Shown: positions 1 to 10,834 of the stretch, one piece after another
Layout: the number at the start of each line of letters is the position of its first letter
Position numbering within the stretch: the first letter of the stretch is position 1
NCBI GenBank assembly: GCA_022702545.1
Contig: JAHRBC010000002.1
Span: forward strand, 930,001 to 994,000
Origin: Phycomyces nitens
Taxonomy: Eukaryota; Mucoromycota; Mucoromycetes; Mucorales; Phycomycetaceae
Length of the DNA: 64,000 bases
Reading direction: 5' to 3'
Notes under the pieces: generated by a model
What the model was told of the DNA's origin: nothing
Seen by the model: only the letters and a program-made list of their open reading frames with translations
Databases searched by the model: none
Program-made: the position numbers and the translations under genes

Positions 1-2018
1 GAAAGAAAGAAGAATAGAGACGTTCTTACCTTTCCAACAGCATTATTTGAGCCCTGAATGCTTCTGGAGTATTTCCTGTTAAGCTTTGCTTTTCAAGAGT
101 TCCTTCTTTGTACGAGCTTCGAATGGCACTCCTGGAATATTGACAACAATTGAATAAAAAGTTCCAACGATTATTTGAGCAAATATGTATATATATATAT
201 TAAAAATTACCATCTGGCACTGCATTGGGTCGGTGATCGTTTGCCTTTAAACACCATTTGAGAAATGTGTTCAAAGGAGACGCGACCATCCGAAACCATC
301 TTTTCTCTCTGTATGGCCTTGATTAGTAAGTCAGTCTCGGCATCAGTCCATCTCTGGCCCTCTAGAGATCATGAAAGGGTTATTAAGCAGGGGATTCAAT
401 TGATTGTATCAACATTTATCAAGTAGTAGTGTGTCATGTATGTATGTATTACCGGTTCCTGATTTGTGTTTCAAGATTCGTACTCTTTGGGCACACATTT
501 CTGCAGACCGATTGATGTTCTGCTCAATCTCCTTGAAGTTTGGACCGTATATTCCAAAAAGGCTATTGATCGAAAGTTCAGTACATGCCATTGCACACCA
601 AAGGAATATTATACAATCTGTACATACTTTAGCAGTTCCTTATCCTCTTCACTTGTCCAGCGACCCTTATAATTCTTCTTGCAGTATATACGGTTTACCA
701 GCTTGACAATATGAAAAAGTGTACGATCAGGGAATTTTTTGGCTAACAAAGATTTACGGACACACAAAATGGTTAATCCAAGGTACTTGGGAGAATCTTT
801 ATTCTTACCAATCTTCCACCAAAACTCAATGTTATCCTCAGGCTCACTGGTTTCCAGGAAATGTCTCAGTTTATCCATAGACATGCCATTTCTCTAATAA
901 AGCATATTAAACACTAGAGTCAAGTATTATATATATTATATTGTACTTACTCTACACAGCTTCTTGACTCGTTTTTCCATCATCAGCACTTCATCTTTTG
1001 CCCAGGTACCCCACTTTACATCCCATTTTCCTGTTTCGGTCATTCTGTCAGCCTTGCGATAACTCATTACGGACTTGTGCCATTCATTTCTTGGTACTCC
1101 ATCGTCTGAAGAATCCGAGTCAGTATCAGACTCTGAATCCGAATAGAAAAAGTCATCGTGTACTTTGTGTTTTATAATGCTCAATGTTCTCTCTCCAAAG
1201 GCTGTCTTTGCATCGACTGGAACCTTATATTCGCGATGGACCTGTCGTTCGAGACGATTGACATTATATTCATATTCTGGATGAGGTTTCTTTTTAGAAT
1301 GTTTGGCTGTAGGTTTAGATGTTTTTACAGGCTGTTCCTCATCACTGCTGGTGTCGGATTCACTACCACTGTATATCTGGTTGGGGTTCTTCTTTAGTTG
1401 TTTAGGAGGAGGAGGAACAGGTGTTTTTACAGGCTGTTCCTCATCACTGCTGGTGTCGGATTCACTACCGCTGTAGATCTGGTTGGGGTTCTTCTTTAGT
1501 TGTTTAGGAGGAGGAGGAGCAGGTGTTTTTACGGTCTGTTCTTCATCACTACTGCTGTCAGATTCACTGCCGCTATAGATCTGATTGGGATTTCTCTTTG
1601 GTGGTTTTGGAGGAGTGACATTAGGTTGATCCTCATCACTATCGCTGTTGATATAAGTTGTTGTCTTATATTTTCTCTTGATGGGCGGTTTAGGAGTAGA
1701 TTGAATGATCTTGTTTGCTGATGGAACAATGGGTTGATCATTAACCTTTTGTGGTTCGATTTTATGTTTCTTGTCCTTTTTGATCTTCTTGTCCTTCTTG
1801 TCCTTTTTAACCTTTTTGTCTTTCTTGTCCTTTTTACTCTTTTTGTGTGTGTGGTTGTCTTGATGATTAGATTGATGATCGGATCCAAGGCTACGTTTGG
1901 CCGTTATTTTTTTATTCTCATTACTGGCCTGGATTAACACAAATGAGCAAATGAAACAGATTGATGATTGACTGGTTGTTTCTATTACCATTCTAAATTT
2001 CCTGTTGCCTTTAAACAC
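1..2018 (-). CDS. Reb1/TTF1-like Myb-domain DNA-binding protein, 3' part beyond the window
   Basis: Reconstructed minus-strand exons are 2018-951, 893-628, 562-453, 361-211 and 131-30, with more beyond the edge. The first exon encodes a basic N-terminus of Lys-Asp-Lys runs, then three tandem copies of a roughly 33-residue unit containing SGSESD..SDEEQ..KT and a Pro run. After an acidic stretch come Myb/SANT-type repeats: GRWTSEEDKELL followed by YGPNFKEIEQ, then GQRWTDAETDLL with RSPTQCSARW. Tandem Myb repeats behind a charged N-terminus are typical of Reb1/TTF1 factors, which bind rDNA terminators and act at promoters; that assignment is inference. A possible 60-nt intron (1988-1929, GT..AG) begins right after an ATG, so the true start may be 1991 rather than 2018. 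DMTF-like Myb proteins are the main alternative. Confidence 0.8.
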
Positions 2019-2057
2019 ACTTTATGCTGTAGATTGCTGTAGACTGTCTATAGACTA

Positions 2058-2092
<35 letters not shown>

Positions 2093-2838
2093 GTAATATA
2101 TATAAAAGAAAAAGTGCATATAATATTCAACTTTGTGCTGTAGTATGATGATTATGATGATGATGATGATTGTTGATTTATTTATTTAATTAATGGTAAC
2201 CAAAAAAAAAAGTACAAGCTTGTACGTGCCTTGGATTGTCTTTTTGACAAGGATGAATGGAGTATTGTTGTGTGTGTGTGTGGTTTTTTTTTGTGACCAG
2301 CAAAAAAATAAATAATAAATAAAATAAATAAATAGATAGATAAAAAAATAGATAATGGCAGACACGAAAAACATCCCCATTCGTTTCAATTTGTTTCAAA
2401 CGGACAATGGCATCCAAAAGGTTTATTGTGGTTGCAAGTGGGCCGGTGATTAACCGCTTTTGGTAATAGTTTGCCACGTAGACCGGCACTTGAACAAGTG
2501 TAGAAAGACAACAAATGCAGAATTGGGTTCATCTAGTAAGGTATTGTATTGCATGATAGACGTACAAACAAAGTAAAAAAACCTTTATATTTTATTTTTT
2601 TTACATTTTTTTTTTGGTTGCCTGGGTAACTGAAATAATGTCAAAAAAAAAAATGAAAAAAGCTCACGCCACTTTTTTTAATTTTTTAGATTATTCTAAA
2701 ATGCCATATAAAATAAAAAATTGGGGGACCAGCAACATTAATAATAATAATTATTATTATTATCATTATTATCATTATTATTATTTCTAGTATATTCTAA
2801 TTATAAAATAAACATTGAAAGCATCAATCTATTAACAA
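2019..2838. other. AT-rich intergenic region
   Basis: It holds ATT/TTA and GAT microsatellites, the presumed promoter of the Myb gene and poly-A/T runs. The stretch 2340-2540 is less AT-rich and open in several frames on both strands. The longest ATG reading is minus strand from 2489, starting MPVYVANYYQKRL. I could not match it to a family or join it to convincing exons, so no gene is called. Confidence 0.5.
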
Positions 2839-3204
2839 ATGCTTGTACAATTATCAAAAAGTATATATACACAATTATTATTATTCTTTACTGCCATTGT
2901 TCTTTATGATAACCACATGCTAGAGGTGAGTTTTAAAGTCTTGGACTTGCTATGCTATTGAATCGAAATCCAATCGAGATTTATGTAATGGAATAGAATA
3001 GGATTTGATTTACGAGATTCTTACCTCATTTAATATCTCACTCCCCTCAAGATAAATAAATAAATAAAAAAGAATAATAATAATAATAATAATAATAATT
3101 TTATTGTGTTTGAATAGGATATTCCATTTGCGGAGATCTATCTTAAATCCACCTGGACGGAAAAGGAAATTATCAATGAACGGACAACTCCGGAAAAAAA
3201 ATAA
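2839..3204 (+). CDS. candidate small single-pass membrane protein (57 aa), two exons
   Basis: Exons 2839-2925 and 3118-3204 join in phase 0 across an intron that starts GTGAGT and ends TTTGAATAG. Each exon is 87 nt. Exon 1 encodes MLVQLSKSIYTQ followed by a hydrophobic stretch (LLLFFTAIVLY) that could span a membrane. Exon 2 encodes a hydrophilic tail, DIPFAEIYLKSTWTEKE, ending in Lys residues. Codon content in exon 2 is much less AT-rich than the surroundings, which supports coding. A short N-terminal membrane segment with a charged tail would suit a small mitochondrial or ER protein, but I do not recognise the family. It lies about 430 bp upstream of the homeobox gene on the same strand. 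Confidence 0.45.
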
Positions 3205-3633
3205 AAAAAAATTAGATTACTTGTTTTGGATCGTTACCATAGTGATATTAAATATACAGATAAAAATAATAAATAAAAAAACAAAAATAAATTCATCGAT
3301 GGGAATTGTATATTTATTATTATATTATTGTATTATTATTATCATTTTAGTAAGAAACGTGTCATTCAGTTTCTTAATTTATTAATATATCAATCCGTTG
3401 TGCCAGACCCGTATTTTGTAATACTCTTAAATATCGGCCCACATTTGGGGAACCAATTTTATTTATTTATTTTTCAAGACAAGCTTTAAGCTATTATTTA
3501 TATGCCAACCCCTCTCCATAGGCTGGCTCGAGCGATTATTTATTATTCCTATTCTAAAAAAAATAAAATAATATTTCTTTATAAACCTCTTTATAATCCA
3601 ATTCTTCTTCTCTAGTTCTTCATCACAATCACA

Positions 3634-4227
3634 ATGCTCTCTGTCTCTAGTCTATTGAATTGCGACTCCCGACAACATCAGCCACGCAGGCGTCCAGCTG
3701 AACTCGACATCTCCAACCTTCTCTGTGCCTACGATTCTCCCAAGAGTCCTTCACTTTCTCCTTCACTTACACCTTCACCTGCCAGTGTCACATCCTCATA
3801 CACCGGCTATCCATTTCCCCTGACTGCTGGTCCTGTCTGGCAAACCAAACCAAAATCATCAATTCAAGAACCTGTCATTTGGAACCATCATCATCACCAT
3901 ATGATACTGGACCATTCTAGAGCCTCGACTCCAATGTCAGAAGAAGACGAAGACGAAGACGACGAGGATACCGATGAACTTGATGAACACGGCAATCCTC
4001 CCCTCAAGGCCAAACGCAGAAGAGCCAATGCCAAGCAGCTCGAGGTCCTCAATCGAGTTTTCGAACGCACTTTTTTTCCCTCTACCCAGATGAGAGTGGA
4101 ACTTGGCAGACAGCTTGGCATGAGCCCCAGAACTGTCCAGATCTGGTTTCAGAACAGACGCCAGGCCATCCGCACACGCGAACGACAGCGCCTATTGAGA
4201 ATCCGTGAAAGTCCCTCTTCAGATTAA
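3634..4227 (+). CDS. homeobox transcription factor (197 aa)
   Basis: This single-exon gene encodes a C-terminal homeodomain at about residues 125-184. It opens with the basic arm KAKRRRAN, and the recognition helix contains TVQIWFQNRRQAIR, with the invariant W, F, N and R of a DNA-binding homeodomain. Upstream are a Ser/Pro-rich region, a five-His run and a strongly acidic segment (EEDEDEDDEDTDE) just before the domain. The spacing is that of a typical homeodomain without the three-residue TALE insertion. Fungal relatives of this type (Pho2/Yox1-like) are nuclear regulators, but the target genes cannot be told from sequence. The start is the first ATG after a pyrimidine-rich leader. The domain call is firm; the orthology is not. 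Confidence 0.95.
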   Translation: MLSVSSLLNCDSRQHQPRRRPAELDISNLLCAYDSPKSPSLSPSLTPSPASVTSSYTGYPFPLTAGPVWQTKPKSSIQEPVIWNHHHHHMILDHSRASTPMSEEDEDEDDEDTDELDEHGNPPLKAKRRRANAKQLEVLNRVFERTFFPSTQMRVELGRQLGMSPRTVQIWFQNRRQAIRTRERQRLLRIRESPSSD

Positions 4228-4532
4228 TCAAGAAACAACAACAAGAATCCACAATACGCCTGGTTGCCTATTACTTTCTTTATTGATTTCATTATAATTC
4301 AATTGTATACTTTTTCTTTTTTTTCTTTTTTATTTAAAAAAAAACCAAACTTAGGCTTTTTATTACTATCATACCCTCCCCTATACACCAACATACACTC
4401 CACTTCCACCAACGCACACTTTTACAGACTCCCACTATATACATCCCCAAGCACACACACACAAACCCATTCAAACACACACAAACACACAAACAAACAA
4501 ACAAACAAACATTGATTTTCTATTCTTATTAC

Positions 4533-4565
<33 letters not shown>

Positions 4566-5259
4566 CACCATTATCAACTCTTTAGCGCATCTTCAGCCCT
4601 TTATTTTCTGTTTTTTTTTATCTTTATATTTTCTTTTCTTATATATGTTCATGTTTCAAATTGCAAATCTATTGTATAGACTTGGCATTTTTAATTCTTA
4701 TTTTGAAGCAAGAATACTATTAATACATAAAGTGTGTTGCTAATAGTGATATCGAAACTGATAACAATGATAATAGTAATAACAATAAAAATCACCCTAT
4801 GTCAACTCTGCCAAATATCGATAATCCCCTCCTCCTCCTCCTCATTATCATCATCATCATAATCCAGAAATCAATTTTTTAATTATATTTCTATCCAATA
4901 ATTGGGTATCCATAATTTATCTTTCTAATTAGTCCGACCGGGATGTTTGGGCATTCTTACCGCGCTCAATTCTCCTTCCCACTCTCTTTTTCTTGTGTCT
5001 ATTTTGCCTAATCTCACTAAGCTCATCATGTACGTACGTACGTATCTTTTGGACCAATACACACAAATGTCTGTGCACCCAATAGTATGTGTAAAGAGGT
5101 AGGTTGATTGGATAGATATATATCTTTACAAACAAAAAGCCCCTTCTATTCTGGTCATTAATGGCTTTTCCGGTTGCTTATGAATCTTCAAGGACTTTAT
5201 ACATATTATATATTATATTTTTTTTTTAAAGAAGAAGGAAAAAAAAAAGGCTTGTATTT
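4228..5259. other. intergenic region between convergent genes
   Basis: It contains the 3' ends of the homeobox gene and of the convergent Rua1-type gene. There are CA/AAAC repeats at about 4440-4510, an ATT microsatellite at about 4525-4565, and CTC and ATC runs at about 4825-4862. No convincing coding sequence was found on either strand. Confidence 0.7.
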
Positions 5260-6391
5260 TTAACGTCGTTTGGGGGTTGCTGATTTTGGCTTGTGGTAAA
5301 CATGGCACTAGAAGATAACACAAATAATATATATATATAAATATTTTTAAAAAATATTAACAAGACAAGAAAAAAAAAACCTGCTTACCTTGTGTGCGTG
5401 TCTATACCAGAGCACACTGTTTTTTCTCTTTACATTGCTCACAGACACCCATTGGTGACACTGGTGGCATAGACCTTCTACCAGATCTTGGTCTACCCAC
5501 CGTGTCTCCAAGGGCTGCATGAACTCTTTACCAGACACAGACGATATGCCGTGAAAGAATTGTTTATGATACCTAAGGGTAACAAACAATGTGAGTTGGC
5601 TAGCATAATAAAAATTAAAAATAAAAATATCTCATTAGACTTACCAGAATGCACTATTCTTGAGTTGAAGCCATCTTCCGGGTTTGCAGGTGTCACACAG
5701 ACCCTCTTTGGCCTGTCCGTTGTATCGTACCCATTGTGGTGTGTACAGATCGCCAACATATCGCAGTTTCTGTCGGCGTGGTCTTGCCTCAGGGTCTACC
5801 CGGGCAGCCTCAATGTCTCTTAGTGACATGTCTGGAAAGTCGGCGTCTCCTGGCTCGACCACCCCGAGCATCTCATCGTCATCGAGATCATTTCGAGTCT
5901 TTCTTCGCTTCGGCTTCCCTGCAGCAGCCGCAGCCGCAGCGGCCACGACGGCTGCATTGTGGGCCTGGATCATTGCTGCGTCTGCTGAGCTAGGAATGGG
6001 CAGTTTGCCATGGTGGTAGTAGTATGGGTGGGGATGGTGAGGGTGGATTGGCGGTGGTGCGCCATTGGGAGGGTAAGGGTAGGATGGGTAGAAATGATGT
6101 TGTGCTTGAGGGTCGTGATCCCGTTTCTGGTTCATATCAGGAAGAGGCCCACGTGCGAGAGGGTGTACCATTGGCATACCAGGATGATGATGATGGAGGT
6201 GGCCCGAAGGAGGATAATGTGAATACATGGGTTGAGGAGGCTGCTGCTGTTGGTGATGTTGTTGTTGTTGCTGGTGTTGTTGTTGTTGCTGTGCTTGCTG
6301 TTGCTGCTGTACTTGTTGCTGCTGCTGTACTTGTTGCTGTTGGTGCTGCTGCTGTTGCTGTTGCTGTACTTGTTGCTGCTGCTGCTGTTGG

Positions 6392-6424
<33 letters not shown>

Positions 6425-7173
6425 ACTTGTTGTTGCTGCTGCTGTACTTGCTGCTGAACCTGCTGTGCCTGCATTGAAGAATGAGTCTGGTTCTGGTTCT
6501 GAGTCTGGGTCTGATTCTGGGTCTGATTCTGGCTCTGGCTTTGAATCTGACTCTGATTCTGATTCTGACTATGGCTCTGGTGTGGGTGTGGATGAGATGA
6601 ATTGCCAAGATTGTCGAGTGAATAATGGATTGAATTGGATTGGTTTGATGCTGTTGGGTGTGTGTAGTCTGAATGGCCATAGTCCCCAAGATGGTGCTCT
6701 TGGATCCTTCCGTTTTGGTACCAGGTCAATTTGGCAGACGGAGAGCCCTGGAGACTGTACGGGTGGCCATAGTAATCTCGAGGATGAGCTGTGGTTGGGT
6801 GTTCATCCTGGGGTGACATGTCCTGCAACAGAGTAGCACGATCTACAAAGGCGGGTGGCATCGTGTTCCAGGACATGGTTGCATCGTAGGAGTAGCGGCG
6901 AATGGATTCTGTCGGGCCATCATTGGAGAGAGCCGTCTGAGTATGAGAGGCGATGGACATGTCATCCTGCCATTGACTACCATGAGCTAGAAGCCAATAT
7001 ATATATAAAAAAATAAAAATAAAAATAGAGGATGAATAACGATGAGAAAAATATTCACAGTATAAATATTTTGTGTGTGTGTGAATAATATATACATTGT
7101 AAAAAGAAGATATTCAGAGAAATATAAATAAATAAATAATTTTTTTTTAAAATAAACATTACAAAAAAAAAAA

Positions 7174-7208
<35 letters not shown>

Positions 7209-7716
7209 GCGCATAAAAACATAAAAATCTAATTATTTTTTTTATTACTGATTATTATTACAACCAATGCTTCCCTTTAATGATGATAATTTTGAACTTG
7301 ACTTTACCTTTAAGATCAGGAGAAGACTTGACAGATGTGGTCTGTAGTCTGTTGAAGTTGGCCAGCAACATGGCTGCTTCGATTGAATTTCGGTGTTGAG
7401 ATAGGTGCATACTAAGCTGGGCCTCTGCTTCATCCCCAAGACCCAACAGACCCAGGATTGCTGGGCTACTCTTGCGCTTATCTTTCAAGGCTCTCATGAT
7501 GGCCGGGTTATGTGCAGATGGTGAAGGGTAAGTCTCGTCATAAGATGGCCCAGATGACTCTTGAATAGATATCTGCTGAGGTTTCGAGATGCTCAAGGGT
7601 GTCAATAGAGGTGAAGAGTCTTTCTTGATTGGAGAGTGATCATAGTGAGCCATTGGTTCTGCATAATGTGTCACTTTGGCATCTTCTGAATTGTGCATGT
7701 AACCTTGGACGTCCAT
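5260..7716 (-). CDS. Rua1-type fungal transcription regulator with long polyglutamine tract (660 aa)
   Basis: Four exons: 7716-7308, 6986-5645, 5572-5389 and 5307-5260. The last two and the end of exon 2 encode the conserved Cys-rich C-terminal domain known from Ustilago Rua1. Its motifs are GLCDTCKPGRWLQLKNSAFW, then YHKQFFHGISSVSGKEF, then LCHQCHQW, and finally WYRHAHKCHVYHK. The spaced Cys/His residues look zinc-binding, and the Rua1 family acts as a nuclear transcription regulator. The middle of the protein holds a very long Gln tract (about 6240-6470) preceded by Gln-Asn/Ser-rich sequence and followed by His/Pro-rich sequence and an Ala run. The N-terminus is hydrophilic and Ser-rich. 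All junctions keep frame. The family call is strong; its target pathway is unknown. Confidence 0.9.
6235..6480 (-). repeat. CAG/CAA trinucleotide repeat coding for polyglutamine
   Basis: About 240 bp of CTG/TTG on the plus strand reads as CAG/CAA on the coding strand of the Rua1-type gene. Gln is interrupted mainly by Val (GTA) and His (CAC/CAT). The longest uninterrupted CTG run is near 6393-6423. Mixed CAG/CAA codons limit slippage, but length polymorphism between strains is likely. Confidence 0.95.
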
Positions 7717-8385
7717 TGCAAATAAAACAAAAATAAATAAAATAAAATAAAATAAATAAAATAAAATAGAAAATAAAATAGAAAAAATAAAAAATAATAA
7801 AAATAATGTAAAAAAATAAAAAAATAAAGCCACAGCTAAAAAAAAAAGGATTTCTTTGGATTTCTAATAATGAATAAATAAATAATACTACTAGTGTAAA
7901 ATTCAGCCAGAATATATAATATGATGCTTGCAACAATAATTAAAATAGCAGCAATAGTAGTAATAGCAACAGTAATAACAGCAGTAATAATAATAATAAT
8001 AGTAATAGTAATAGTAATAGTGATAGTGATAGTAAAAAAAAAAAAAAGAAAAAGGGATAAAGCAGCCACACACTTTTTCTTTTTTTTTTCTAGTAGGAAA
8101 AAAAAAAGGACAGGGCAACCCAGAACGCAGTAGCTGCAGATTTGTTTTTGTTTTTGTTTTTTTTTAGAGTACAAAACGAAATTGTTTCAAAATTGTGAAA
8201 AATGGATGTTATAAACACAATATTCTAAATCATAAATAAATAAATAAAAAAGAATGTGACTGCCTATCAAATGCTCATTCAACCTCGAGCACAAAAATCG
8301 ATTCTAGTCCTGGCCAAAGTTCTTTTTTATTTTTCATTTTTCATTCTCTTTTTTCTTCATTCTGTTTTTCATAAAACATACCAAA
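7717..8385. other. divergent intergenic region rich in simple repeats
   Basis: This is the shared upstream region of the Rua1-type gene (minus) and the coiled-coil gene (plus). It has AAATA/AAAAT repeats at 7720-7830, a TAATAG/TAGTGA microsatellite at about 7965-8033 and A/T homopolymers. No coding sequence is supported. Confidence 0.65.
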
Positions 8386-9481
8386 ATGTCCTTTTATCAG
8401 CCTTCGCCCTTTCGCCCCCGCACAGTCTCAGTAACACCATTCAATGTGAAGCGTAAACAGGTCAATCCAGATGTCTTGGTACCCAATAGGTAAGATAACC
8501 CAGAAACCAATCATGCAAACTCAGTTTAGTGCTCCACTACAAATATATATATTATTTCATTTATTTATATTTTAAATAAATACAAAATAAATACAAAATA
8601 AATCAACAAGCTCACTAGGATCATCATCATCAAAGGAAGCCGTTCCAGATCCATCTCTCCTTCAGGCAAAGATTGATGAGCTAGAGGTAAGAACATTTAA
8701 CCAAAGACACCTGGCTGATCCGGATAGACACAATTGAAAAAGGTGACTCAGGACCAACAGAGCTGGAGACACAAGTGTCTGTTGCTAACAAATGAGCGCG
8801 AGGCATTTGAATTGGCCTGCAGAGGTAAACGTGGCAGCTTATCGACAAAAGTGCTAACCTGTGTGTAGAAAAGGCAGCCAGAGAAAAGGATCTGGTGCTG
8901 CTGGAAGTCAAGCTGCTTAAAGAGGTCCATCTGGAAAAGATCCAGTCTTTGTCGAGTGCAATGGCCCAATGGCAGAGTAGGGTTGCGTCTCTGCGTGCCC
9001 AATTAAAACAACATTCCATTGAAGAAGGTACACCATTGTACAACCACCGTTACACTAAAACACAATCACAGAAACGATTGATAATGACAGTTCATGGCTA
9101 TTGACAGCCTCCCTCAAAGAGGATGCCGAGTTCATAAAGGTAAGAATTTGGCATTCTGGAGATTATTTAATGACCCATTCAACAGGACGCCCATAGAAAG
9201 GCCATGCAGCCAGAGAACAACAAGACGACCAACCAGCTATGGAACAGTATTGATGTAAGCTAATGGCATATAGGGGTTGGTCCTAATCAATGGGCTTATA
9301 GACCAGCACAATCGCATTGAGGCAAGATATCGATAGCTTCCAGTTGTGGAGATCATTGGCAGCGGTTCCAATAGCTGATCTGACAAAGGAAGAGTCGGAT
9401 CGCATTGGCCACGCTGGAGTCAGTAGCTCGTTACGAAAGGCATTCTTTGGAAGAAGTAGATCTTCCAAGCGTACCAAATAA
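8386..9481 (+). CDS. coiled-coil protein of unknown function (250 aa), seven exons
   Basis: Exons 8386-8489, 8611-8686, 8728-8824, 8869-9027, 9072-9139, 9186-9254 and 9302-9481 join in frame. The introns are short, about 40-120 nt. The N-terminus (MSFYQPSPFRPRTVSVTPF) is Pro/Ser-rich. From about residue 45 to 150 it is a heptad-like Leu/Lys/Glu coiled coil, including LLQAKIDELETQLKKVTQDQ and LLEVKLLKEVHLEKIQSL. The tail is basic and Ser/Arg-rich (FGRSRSSKRTK). The layout recalls spindle or kinetochore scaffold proteins, but I find no diagnostic motif and assign no function. The acceptor of exon 2 is the least certain junction. No single exon gives an obvious long ORF, so the gene is easily missed without splicing. 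Confidence 0.75.
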
Positions 9482-10834
9482 ATCTAATTTTAATTTACAG
9501 GACATTCCACTGCAAAAGAATAAAGGCATTTTTTACTATTTGTTTCAAAAGAGAAATAACTGAATGTTCTAAAGATTAGCACGCTACAGCACAACGCACC
9601 ACACTATAGCACAATATTAACAGCCATGCTGACCGGACATTTAATAAGGGAGAAAACTAGAGGCTGATAATTGAGCACGTAAAAGCTTTGTGATTAATCT
9701 TTTGAGTCAGGATGTGACGCAAGCAAACATATTTAAACTCCTAGTGATCAGAAACAAGACTAATAAATATATCTCTGTGGGAGAAAAAAGAAGATTTATT
9801 TTTGGGTTTTTTCAAAAAAAAAAAAAAGTGTGTGTGAGTGTGAGTGTGAGTGCAGGTGGGGGCGTGTGTGGGACATGGGGAGTGACGCAGCAGATATTTA
9901 GAGTGACGCAAGACTAATATATTTGATGTGCGCCTTGGAGGTGTGTTTAGCCAACCTCCCTTTTTAATGGCTCTTTCGCCGGATTTTTTTTCTTTTTTTT
10001 AAAAAATAAGAAAGACTTCTTTTCAGCACCGCCCAAAAAAAAAAAAAAGGTATTTTTTTATTTTTTGTTTTTTTTTTATTTTTCCCTTCTGCTGCCGTTA
10101 TCTTTCTATTATTACTACTACTACTACTGTTACTTTATCATTATTATTATTATTTTATAAACATTATTTTATTACTATTTTATCATATTATTACTATTAC
10201 TATTACTATTATTATTACTATCATTATTACCATTATTATGAAGGCATTGACTATCAGCAAAAATGACACCATTATCATTGTAAATACCACATAAAACACC
10301 ATATTGATAAAAAAAGAAGTAGTAGTAGTAGAAATGGCAATGGAAAAAAAAAAAAGGAAGGAGAGGAGAGGGGGTTGGGTTGGGTAGAATGTGTGTATAG
10401 CAAGGTCACGAATGTTTCTATTCTTTATTCCCTGTCGTCTATAGTCACAACAGAACCACCCTTCTTTTCACCTTTCCACCCCTTTTTTCCTTTGTAAACC
10501 GGAGCTTTCGTCGTCAATAATAGTAATAGTAATAGTAATAGTAATAGTAATAATAGTAATAGTAATATTTATATTTATATTATTTTTATTTATATTATTT
10601 TTATTTTTATTTTTTTCCATTACCTTTTTCTGTCGACTGACGCCACCAATCATTTCTATTTCTCTCTTTTTATTTTTCTTATAAATGTATATTTTAAATA
10701 TATATATATATAAATGTCCTCTCTCTCTTTCTCTCTCTCTTTATATTTATTTATTTACCTGTTTATTTTTATTTTCTTAAAAAAAAAAAAAAAAAAAAGA
10801 GCCAGAGAAAGCAATTCTACCCCTTGTAATTGTT
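9482..10834. other. AT-rich intergenic region with TGACGCA sites and microsatellites
   Basis: It contains three TGACGCA motifs at 9715-9721, 9883-9889 and 9904-9910, and a GTGTGA-type repeat near 9830-9850. ATT/ACT repeats lie at about 10100-10240 and TAATAG repeats at about 10515-10570. The promoter of the BET gene should lie in the last few hundred bases. No coding sequence is supported. Confidence 0.6.

Noticed and set aside
2186..2489. Minus-strand ORF starting MPVYVANYYQKRL
   Set aside because: Only the first 45 residues are non-repetitive; all frames there are open and no family or splice partner was found.
6024..6836. 270-aa plus-strand ORF rich in Ala/Val
   Set aside because: Antisense of the CAG repeat in the Rua1-type gene; composition follows the repeat.
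7640..8174. Minus-strand ORFs rich in Phe/Tyr/Ile upstream of the Rua1-type gene
   Set aside because: They are translations of A/T and TAATAG microsatellites with no non-repetitive content.
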